DNA of 64,000 nt from IMG/VR virus record IMGVR_UViG_3300022744_000020, positions 206,384-270,383 of that record; one strand, written 5' to 3'. The DNA comes from a virus. Below the pieces are notes generated by a model. It searched no databases. It had not been told where the DNA came from and was given only the letters and a program-made list of their open reading frames with translations. A program made the translations under genes and the position numbers. Below, one piece after another: positions 1-5,742 of the stretch (its first letter is position 1; each line of letters starts with the position of its first letter).

Positions 1-1448
1 AACTTTACATCAAAGAATCGAACACCCGGACAACCACGTGCTTCAACATATCCTCCAGCAAACGTGAGGTTTCGAATGACCGTGTCTTTAGAAAGAGACT
101 GAAAGATAGCCAGCGCCATTGTTGCTCCGACATCCAAGGAGCGATCGAATGCGTAGCAAATAGTCGTCAGATCTTCAAGCGCTTTCACGTTTGGCAAATA
201 CTCAATCTGGAGTCTGGTACTTCCAGGGTTCTTACCGCAATTGAAAAGTCTCTTCAGTGAAACGTTCCCGTAGCAGCTCGACACGTACAAAAGCATTTGG
301 TCGTTGACACGGTTTGTGAAGACTACTCCGTCGATATCAACATCGCCAGTCGTGCCGACGATGTAGGCACACGTCAGCCCGACCTGCCAAAGCTTCAGAT
401 ACGTGAAAGCCACAGCACGAAGATAAATTCTCGAGGTAAAACAGACCCACTCGGCGTCCATCGTTCCGGCAGGCTCCAACCAGATACAACTCATTCGGTC
501 GCGATTTCGCTCCAGCGGATAGAGTCTCGGATTGGATTTTCCCTGGAGTTGAGTATTATCAATGGTCATTCTCATGGCTTTGGTATATTTTCCCCCGTTG
601 GTGATGATGCCAAAGTTCGTCACACCTCCGTTGTAGCTGACGGCAAATGAGCTCGGACCCATACTCGGCAGTGCCGACAAAGCATCGGCCACCGCCTGTG
701 GTGTCGTATTCCAAGCCAAAGCCGGAGTCGTTCCTAATGGTCCTGATTCATCTTCCAGAGAGATCGTGTAGGTTCCTCCGTTGATGATATTTTGGCCATT
801 GTAGATTAACCACTCGTACGTGTAATCAATCGGGAAGCGATTGGTGATGTAGATGTTGGGGATTCTAACTTTGCACCCGGTTGGAACCACGCAGCCGTTG
901 ATGCCATTTCCAGTGCTGAACACTCTGTCCGTGTGGTGCCAGAAGAAGAACTTCCCAGCCTCCCACGTACCCCCAACAAATCTATTTTTCTTTGTAGCGC
1001 CGTAGCAAATACCCGGACCGACATCGTCGTTGTATTTGGGATCGATCGGTGCAATACCCCAAGGCTTGTATTTTCCGCTACCTGGAGCCGTCTCCACCTC
1101 CACGTAAGTGATCTCCGGAATTACGCCTCCGAAGAGCTGCTTGAAATCCCAAGTCTTTTCGGTTCCGTCACCAATACCGATCTCCATCGGAGTTCCACGG
1201 ATGACCAATTTTCCTTGACCCGTGGCCTTGATGTGCTGACCCATGTCATCCAGCACAATCACGATTGGTGTCGTGGCGCTTTCATTTTTTATCAGAATGG
1301 TTCCTCGACTCACGCATTGAATCGATCCGGTATTCACCGTCGTACTCTGATCTATCGTGAGTACGGCGTTATTGATGATGTTGAATCCCTCGCCTTTGGC
1401 GTAGGTAACATCTTTCAAATTGGTGTTGGTTGCAACGACGATGGTCAT
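1..1448 (-). CDS. Virion/tail-fibre-like protein, 3' end outside window
   Basis: The minus-strand frame is open from an ATG at 1448-1446 to the window edge, so at least 482 codons are present and the C-terminus is missing. The start has an AAGAA element just upstream and lies 3 nt after the TAA of the upstream gene on the same strand (1452-2546), which implies one operon. The protein is rich in Gly, Thr, Asn and aromatic residues, with beta-strand-like alternation, and has no signal peptide or membrane segment. The N-terminal part reads like a beta-helical or appendage protein. I recognise no enzymatic motif. Fibre or baseplate function is inferred from composition and from the fibre-like neighbour. 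Confidence 0.75.
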   Translation of the reverse strand, partial: MTIVVATNTNLKDVTYAKGEGFNIINNAVLTIDQSTTVNTGSIQCVSRGTILIKNESATTPIVIVLDDMGQHIKATGQGKLVIRGTPMEIGIGDGTEKTWDFKQLFGGVIPEITYVEVETAPGSGKYKPWGIAPIDPKYNDDVGPGICYGATKKNRFVGGTWEAGKFFFWHHTDRVFSTGNGINGCVVPTGCKVRIPNIYITNRFPIDYTYEWLIYNGQNIINGGTYTISLEDESGPLGTTPALAWNTTPQAVADALSALPSMGPSSFAVSYNGGVTNFGIITNGGKYTKAMRMTIDNTQLQGKSNPRLYPLERNRDRMSCIWLEPAGTMDAEWVCFTSRIYLRAVAFTYLKLWQVGLTCAYIVGTTGDVDIDGVVFTNRVNDQMLLYVSSCYGNVSLKRLFNCGKNPGSTRLQIEYLPNVKALEDLTTICYAFDRSLDVGATMALAIFQSLSKDTVIRNLTFAGGYVEARGCPGVRFFDVK

Positions 1449-1451
1449 TTC

Positions 1452-2546
1452 TTAAGCCTGCTGGGCAGTTCCGTATTGGAGGGTGGCTCTGGTATTCCAC
1501 GCCATAGACGCGTTGGTCATGGTCGGGTTGTTGATGGGTCCGGCGTAGTCGAACAAAACCCCTTCTCCGACGCTAGAAGCTCTGGCAACGCACCACGGAA
1601 TGCGTGTGGTGGGACCCCCGATCTTCAGAGCGTACGTGATACCTGGGGTTTCGTCATTACTGATCGTAGTAACCAACCCATCTAACGGAGAATGGTAATG
1701 TGTCTTAAGTCCGGTATCTAAGGCCACCAACTTCTGATTAATTAGCTCTATATCTGCCAAATCAAAACCCAACTCTACTTTGGAGATGGGTCGAAACTTC
1801 TTTGTGATTGGTTTGGAGTGATCTGCTGTCGGAGGAAGTTCACCGTTCTTTACGGCCCAACCAGTAAAGAAATTCTTGTTTGAAGCAGCCGAGTTGCAAT
1901 GGGCATTGATCACATACCGATTGAAATAGATGGCCGAGCCCCAATCAATCGCAAGCACCAACTTTCCGTTTACAAACCCACCAGACAACCCTGCGGGCTC
2001 CAGAGTTCCCCGACTAATATAGCTGGGATTATAGAGTAGGTTTATCCCGAGTGGATCGGCGTAGGTGTAGAAAGAAATGGACAGGTCAGTGAACCCCCCG
2101 GGACCGTACGGGTAGCCAATCAAATCCAGACGAACCATAACGGCACTATTGACCGGAATGTTGGTTTCAATGTACTGGTATCTTTGAACTTCGGCACCAG
2201 CAAATTGAACAACTCCTGGAAATAATCCAGTGTCTCCAGGCTTTACTACGCTCGACAACAAATTGGCTAAACTGATGGTAACGACACTTCCATCTGATTT
2301 TGTCAGGGTTAGAGTTTGGTCAGTTGGAACATATGCTCCGGAAGCGATGGTCGGACCAGTCCCAGCCGGCGCTGTCGTCCCTGAGCCTGCTGCGGGTGCA
2401 GAAGTTGCTGTTCCAAACAAGTGGACAACATCACTGTATTTAATCTTGGCTAGATTGCCATTAACCAACACAACGGCATAATCGTCAGCCGTTATGTCGG
2501 TAAGGGTAGATGTTCTTTCGAACATCGATTTGAAAGCGTCGCTCAT
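1452..2546 (-). CDS. Putative tail fibre/virion protein
   Basis: This 364-residue protein starts at ATG 2546, with a GAGGAT ribosome-binding site upstream on the minus strand. The N-terminal 50 residues (MSDAFKSMFERTSTLTDI onward) look like an attachment domain. A low-complexity Ala/Gly/Thr/Pro linker follows at about residues 50-75, then a beta-rich body with scattered aromatics. An attachment domain followed by a flexible linker and beta-rich C-terminus is common in phage fibres and baseplate-associated proteins. The gene leads a minus-strand pair with 1-1448. The divergent interval 2547-2674 carries promoters for both strands. The exact structural role is inferred. Confidence 0.7.
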   Translation of the reverse strand: MSDAFKSMFERTSTLTDITADDYAVVLVNGNLAKIKYSDVVHLFGTATSAPAAGSGTTAPAGTGPTIASGAYVPTDQTLTLTKSDGSVVTISLANLLSSVVKPGDTGLFPGVVQFAGAEVQRYQYIETNIPVNSAVMVRLDLIGYPYGPGGFTDLSISFYTYADPLGINLLYNPSYISRGTLEPAGLSGGFVNGKLVLAIDWGSAIYFNRYVINAHCNSAASNKNFFTGWAVKNGELPPTADHSKPITKKFRPISKVELGFDLADIELINQKLVALDTGLKTHYHSPLDGLVTTISNDETPGITYALKIGGPTTRIPWCVARASSVGEGVLFDYAGPINNPTMTNASMAWNTRATLQYGTAQQA

Positions 2547-2587
2547 TCGAGTGATCCTCTTCTAAAGTAGAATAAAAAGTCTGAATC

Positions 2588-2600
2588 ATACCGTTGGTAT
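2588..2600 (-). promoter_or_regulatory. Possible TATG-type promoter for the minus-strand virion genes
   Basis: Read on the minus strand, the leader of the 2546 gene holds GGTATGATTC, followed by an AT-rich stretch to the start codon. Two other virion units (48390 plus, 54659 minus) also have a TATG in their leaders. TATG is the late-promoter core reported for phiKZ-like phages. The tetramer is short and common, so this is weak. Confidence 0.25.
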
Positions 2601-2630
2601 TTTTATTTAGCTTGAAATTTTTTAAAGCGA

Positions 2631-2640
2631 TACATCATAA
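2631..2640 (+). promoter_or_regulatory. Early-type box TACATCATAA
   Basis: TACATCATAA lies 35 nt upstream of the first plus-strand gene (ATG 2675). It matches the recurrent box TACATCATC/TATATCATC found before 25347, 30519, 43321 and 62991. Confidence 0.45.
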
Positions 2641-2674
2641 CAAAGACCTCCACCACCAAAAGGAATTCATTCTC

Positions 2675-3187
2675 ATGGAAACTCCCAACCTTGTCCAGCG
2701 CGCCACGATCAAAGTGCCTTTGGCTCCTGTCGGTTCTCGACTCAATGAGAGCGTCAATCTGGATTACATGGGTAATGCATACTTCGAGTTTGGTGCTTTG
2801 CCCAAATCGTTGCGCCGGATCGAACAGAAAGCCCATCTCTTTCGCATGAGGCGGCTTGAAGACATCAAGAGCGACACTGGGTTCACCCTGCGCGTGTACA
2901 GTTATCTCAACGACCGGGAGTTCGAACAATACCACAAATGCCTGCGCATGATGCGTGGGTTAGAAAAAGCGAACTTCAACTTAGAGGAGTCTACCCACTT
3001 TGAAGTCATGAAGAATGGAGGATTCTCTTTTGTCTCCGGTACCAACTTCTGGTGGGACATCAGAAACGATGTGATGTGGAGCTTCAACAAGACCTTCATG
3101 TCGCGCTTACCTAAGCAACTCCAAGCGTCGTTCGATTACATGAACGAGAACTCCCCAGAAAACAAACTGCCGAAACTGATCGATTGA
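2675..3187 (+). CDS. Hypothetical protein, 170 aa
   Basis: I chose ATG 2675 (METPNLVQ) over an upstream in-frame start because the promoter-like box and an AAAGGA element lie between them. The protein is soluble, mixed alpha/beta, and rich in basic and aromatic residues (a WWDIRND patch near residue 125). It has no signal peptide, membrane segment or recognisable motif. It heads a three-gene unit with 3205 and the Nudix gene 3452, which ends in a strong terminator at 3913. Its function is unknown. Confidence 0.7.
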   Translation: METPNLVQRATIKVPLAPVGSRLNESVNLDYMGNAYFEFGALPKSLRRIEQKAHLFRMRRLEDIKSDTGFTLRVYSYLNDREFEQYHKCLRMMRGLEKANFNLEESTHFEVMKNGGFSFVSGTNFWWDIRNDVMWSFNKTFMSRLPKQLQASFDYMNENSPENKLPKLID

Positions 3188-3204
3188 AATTAAGGAAGAT
3201 GGTT

Positions 3205-3459
3205 ATGTTTGTCTATCACGTCTTTGCTGAAACCCGCGATGGGGAGTTGGATTTCAGTGGATTGATTCATTCCCCAGTGAAGATACTGACTCTTCCAGAT
3301 TTTGAAAACCTGAAGGTAACCCTGGCAGATCGTTTTTGTGAGCACCCTACAGCCATTCGACAAGGAAGGGATCACATTGTCCGCAGCATGCAAATCAAGA
3401 GCCTGAGCTACTTAGGCGAAAAGTCCAACGAACTCACTGAGGAAAAACCAAATGAGTAA
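3205..3459 (+). CDS. Hypothetical protein, 84 aa
   Basis: The start at ATG 3205 (MFVYHVFAET) is preferred because AAGGA lies 8 nt upstream; ATG 3199 is also in frame but too close to that site. The fold looks alpha/beta, with an N-terminal strand VYHVFAET and an acidic tail. The 3' end overlaps the Nudix start by 8 nt, which suggests translational coupling. No family recognised. Confidence 0.65.
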   Translation: MFVYHVFAETRDGELDFSGLIHSPVKILTLPDFENLKVTLADRFCEHPTAIRQGRDHIVRSMQIKSLSYLGEKSNELTEEKPNE

Positions 3460-3895
3460 CGATAAACAAGCAGCACTTCTTCTTGTGCAGGTAGATGATG
3501 GACGCGAGTCCTGCTCGATGTACGAAGAAGCCTACTGGTCCGTCAGTCGGCGACACGGCGACATCAAGCAGGTCGGGTTGGTCTGTGGTAAAGTCGACCC
3601 CGGGGAAACGGCACTGGAGGCAGCCATTCGAGAAGGGAAAGAGGAAATCGGCCTGGAGGTTTCCGAAGAAGACAAGCAAAAGATCGTCGCCATCCACGCC
3701 GGGTGGGATAGCGGTCATTGGGTCACAACCTTCCTCTATCCCGGAAAGATGAAGCTTGCCAATCTCGTCATGGAACCGGGTCTCTTACCCCGAGCAGTCA
3801 CCCTGGACGAAATGTGTCGACCCGAAGTGAGTCCTTTCTGGAATTACAACTTGGGTATTCGTTTGGCCTTGTGGCGATATCGCGGCAGAAAATAA
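3452..3895 (+). CDS. Nudix hydrolase
   Basis: This is a 147-residue single-domain Nudix protein. The Nudix box is complete: G46-x5-E52-x7-R60-E61-x2-E64-E65-x-G67, within GKVDPGETALEAAIREGKEE. The family hydrolyses nucleoside diphosphates linked to another moiety, using Mg2+ bound by the box glutamates. The substrate cannot be read from the sequence; ADP-ribose, NAD derivatives, damaged dNTPs and capped RNA ends are all possible. The gene is coupled to 3205 and closes the unit with a terminator at 3913. An ART-like ORF (5273) and a macrodomain (10747) lie within 8 kb, so an ADP-ribose-related substrate is possible but unproven. Confidence 0.88.
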   Translation: MSNDKQAALLLVQVDDGRESCSMYEEAYWSVSRRHGDIKQVGLVCGKVDPGETALEAAIREGKEEIGLEVSEEDKQKIVAIHAGWDSGHWVTTFLYPGKMKLANLVMEPGLLPRAVTLDEMCRPEVSPFWNYNLGIRLALWRYRGRK

Positions 3896-3912
3896 AGCGT
3901 CTCTGGAAGTAC

Positions 3913-3955
3913 AGCACACACCTATTGGAAGTCAGGTGTGTGCTCGTATTTTTAT
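3913..3955 (+). terminator. Intrinsic terminator after the Nudix gene
   Basis: An 11-bp perfect stem, AGCACACACCT (3913-3923) with AGGTGTGTGCT (3934-3944), is followed by a T-rich tail. It ends the 2675-3895 unit. Confidence 0.85.
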
Positions 3956-4038
3956 GTCATTACTTAATTTTTTGGCCCTAACCAACCAGATTGGGAAAGA
4001 GGAATGTAAATCGAGACGCATTCCAGGTTTTTACAACC

Positions 4039-4060
4039 GTATATAACTCTCATGAATCAA
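4039..4060 (+). promoter_or_regulatory. Early-type promoter box with conserved downstream CATGAATC
   Basis: GTATATAACTCT followed by CATGAATCAA lies in the 210-nt intergenic region between the terminator at 3913 and ATG 4106. The same arrangement, CATATAT-n-CTC-(C)ATGAATCR, appears at 29624 and 63364, and a variant at 18384. The interval 3956-4105 holds no gene. Confidence 0.5.
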
Positions 4061-4082
4061 GTACGACTGTCGTGTTTGAACA

Positions 4083-4099
4083 ACTCCCGAGAAAGGGAA
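4083..4099 (+). repeat. 17-nt leader element shared with 63421-63437
   Basis: ACTCCCGAGAAAGGGAA is identical at 4083-4099 and 63421-63437. In both copies it provides the ribosome-binding site of the first gene after a related promoter box, although the two encoded proteins are not obviously related. Confidence 0.75.
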
Positions 4100-4105
4100 T
4101 TAAAC

Positions 4106-4420
4106 ATGGAAAAGAAAGAAATTACCTATTTGGTCTACGCCCAAATAGGTGGAGGTTGGTCGCGACAGCCGCGATACATCCCCACCTCCACACGAAGCGA
4201 TATGGTCGCTTCTTGGTGCCTGGTCTTTGGACCGGACACCGCCCGGTTGAATCCGGAGGGGGATGTAGAGGTGGAGACCAACAAGGTCTTCCAAGTTGCC
4301 GACTATGTCGGCTTGACCAATCTGCTCGGTGAAGCAGATTGGCACCCCAGGACCAAAGTAGGTCTGGGGAACTTCATCGAAAGCTTGATCAGCTTATCGG
4401 TGCGCGGCATCTCGCCATAA
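4106..4420 (+). CDS. Hypothetical protein, 104 aa
   Basis: Start ATG 4106 (MEKKEITYLVYAQ) follows the AAAGGGAA element of the shared leader. The protein is soluble, with alternating hydrophobic strands in the first 50 residues and an amphipathic C-terminal segment. It is the first gene of a unit continuing to 5698. No family recognised; an early host-takeover role is only inferred from the promoter class. Confidence 0.65.
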   Translation: MEKKEITYLVYAQIGGGWSRQPRYIPTSTRSDMVASWCLVFGPDTARLNPEGDVEVETNKVFQVADYVGLTNLLGEADWHPRTKVGLGNFIESLISLSVRGISP

Positions 4421-4438
4421 ACGAGAGCCAAAGGTTTT

Positions 4439-4461
4439 GTCGGGCTACCTTAAAGCCCGAC
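4439..4461 (+). promoter_or_regulatory. Intergenic hairpin without T-run
   Basis: GTCGGGCT (4439-4446) pairs with AGCCCGAC (4454-4461) across a 7-nt loop, between genes 4106 and 4484. There is no T-run, so an RNA-processing or stability element is more likely than a terminator. Confidence 0.5.
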
Positions 4462-4483
4462 AATGAATTCTGAGGAGTTGGCA

Positions 4484-4843
4484 ATGAAGAAGAATGGTGT
4501 TGTATTCAATCGAAAGATGTTGAAGTGGGGCCGACAGATCGCCCAATGGGCCGTTCGCGGTCTCAATTTCCAGGACAAAGAGACTTATCGGTCCCTGGGG
4601 CAGGAGATCCTCAATGACCCCAAGCTTGCCGAACGTCTGGGACGTGTGCTGAAAGGCATCACGACTGTGACCCAGACAGAAGCTGCAATGCTTCTTCAGG
4701 CTACCGTGGGTCGAATGGATCCCGAGTGGTTCAACGATTACGTTACGGAGACCGAGGAGAAGAACTTCTCTCGCTGGGAATTCAACCACCGCAACATGGT
4801 GGCCGACGCCGTGTGGGTTCTTCAACCCAGCGTCGTGCACTGA
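4484..4843 (+). CDS. Hypothetical protein, 119 aa
   Basis: ATG 4484 (MKKNGVVFNRK) is chosen over in-frame ATG 4463 because GAGGAG lies 7 nt upstream of it. The protein is basic and mostly helical, with a tryptophan-rich first third (KWGRQIAQWAVRGLNF). It shows no signal peptide, membrane segment or catalytic motif. A terminator-like hairpin follows at 4861. Its function is unknown. Confidence 0.65.
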   Translation: MKKNGVVFNRKMLKWGRQIAQWAVRGLNFQDKETYRSLGQEILNDPKLAERLGRVLKGITTVTQTEAAMLLQATVGRMDPEWFNDYVTETEEKNFSRWEFNHRNMVADAVWVLQPSVVH

Positions 4844-4860
4844 CACTCGCGCGCAGAAGC

Positions 4861-4906
4861 GGACCTCGAGGGAAACCCCCTCTTGGTCCACAACTCTTTT
4901 TTTTTT
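4861..4906 (+). terminator. Intrinsic terminator
   Basis: Nested stems GGACC/GGTCC (4861-4865 with 4885-4889) and GAGGG/CCCTC precede a run of ten T residues ending at 4906. The following gene starts only 12 nt after the run. Confidence 0.75.
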
Positions 4907-4917
4907 GAAGGTTTTCC

Positions 4918-5292
4918 ATGAAGTTACTGATTGATCAAGACCTTTGGTATCGATTTGTCGCTAGTAAGCACGAAGATGAGAAAATCGACGAAGAGGCGAT
5001 TACGGCCAATTTGGATCTCGTAGAGAAGCTAAAAAAGTACAGTTGTTACGTTCATCGTAAAATAACCCCGGAGGTCGTTGAGTTCAGAGTTCTCGCGCAA
5101 AAATGCACCCTGGAGGAATTTGAAATGAATGCACTCCTTACCTATTTAGGGGAGCTTTTTGATCTTCGAGTAGAATACTATCCCCTTGGTGGATTGGGTT
5201 GTGGTATATGCTTGAAGATTACCCATGCCGTTGCTTATTGTTTAGATGATCCAATTCCTGAGGAGAAAACAGATGGAACTATACCACGGTAG
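4918..5292 (+). CDS. Hypothetical protein, 124 aa
   Basis: ATG 4918 (MKLLIDQDLWYRF) follows the T-run of the preceding terminator, with GAAGG 9 nt upstream. The protein is soluble and mixed alpha/beta, with several cysteines in the C-terminal half, including a GGLGCGICLK segment that may be a turn or metal site. Its 3' end overlaps the start of 5273 by 20 nt. No family recognised. Confidence 0.6.
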   Translation: MKLLIDQDLWYRFVASKHEDEKIDEEAITANLDLVEKLKKYSCYVHRKITPEVVEFRVLAQKCTLEEFEMNALLTYLGELFDLRVEYYPLGGLGCGICLKITHAVAYCLDDPIPEEKTDGTIPR

Positions 5293-5698
5293 CCGCTTTA
5301 TCACCAATCTACTCAAGCCGGGTTTCGAACATACCGGCAAGTTGATCAAGTGGGATCAAACCGAAGACAACACGTGGCTCTATGCCTCTACGTCTCAAGC
5401 TGAAGCCTATCTGAATGCTCTGGCTTCAGCACTGGAAGCCAACCATGGTGCAAATAGAGTCTCGTTTGACTCAGAAGAGATTCGAATCTATTCGAGTGGA
5501 AAAATCACAGAAGAAGAGGTTCGAGGGATTCAGGTTTACGTCTATACTTTGTTGTTGACGCCAGATTGGAGAAAGGTCAACAACAAACACAATGGCTCAG
5601 ACACCGAGTACAAGACAAGGTCTCACGTCAAGCCCATTTCAAATGAAATGATAACAGACCCCGTTGGTAATCGCGTGTTGCGGTTCTTCAACACCTGA
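5273..5698 (+). CDS. Hypothetical protein with ADP-ribosyltransferase-like N-terminus
   Basis: ATG 5273 (MELYHGSRFITNLLKPG) has a GAGGAG site 7 nt upstream and is preferred over ATG 5246. The opening LYHGS, then L-x-PG, then WLYASTSQAEAYLNAL at about residues 36-51 follows the pattern seen in many ADP-ribosyltransferase-fold proteins, in which the YHG strand supplies the NAD-binding His and a strand ending in Thr/Ser precedes a helix. Glutamates at a C-terminal catalytic position cannot be assigned with confidence. A transferase role is therefore a hypothesis. The 141-residue length suits a minimal single domain. The gene ends at a terminator (5704). Confidence 0.6.
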   Translation: MELYHGSRFITNLLKPGFEHTGKLIKWDQTEDNTWLYASTSQAEAYLNALASALEANHGANRVSFDSEEIRIYSSGKITEEEVRGIQVYVYTLLLTPDWRKVNNKHNGSDTEYKTRSHVKPISNEMITDPVGNRVLRFFNT

Positions 5699-5703
5699 AA
5701 CCC

Positions 5704-5731
5704 ACCCCCTTAACCGGGGGTTTTTCTTTTT
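5704..5731 (+). terminator. Intrinsic terminator
   Basis: ACCCCC pairs with GGGGGT around 5704-5721 and is followed by TTTTTCTTTTT. It separates the small-gene unit from the helicase gene. Confidence 0.8.
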
Positions 5732-5742
5732 AGGCCAGACCC

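Noticed and set aside
933-1685. 250-codon plus-strand ORF near the left end
   Set aside because: The minus strand is open from 1448 to the edge and continues an operon with 1452-2546. The plus-strand frame spans the boundary of these two genes and is a shadow.
3956-4105. ORF beginning in the promoter region (ATG 3991 or 4052)
   Set aside because: The ATG in CATGAATC is part of a repeated promoter-leader element that occurs before unrelated genes; the true start at 4106 has the ribosome-binding site.
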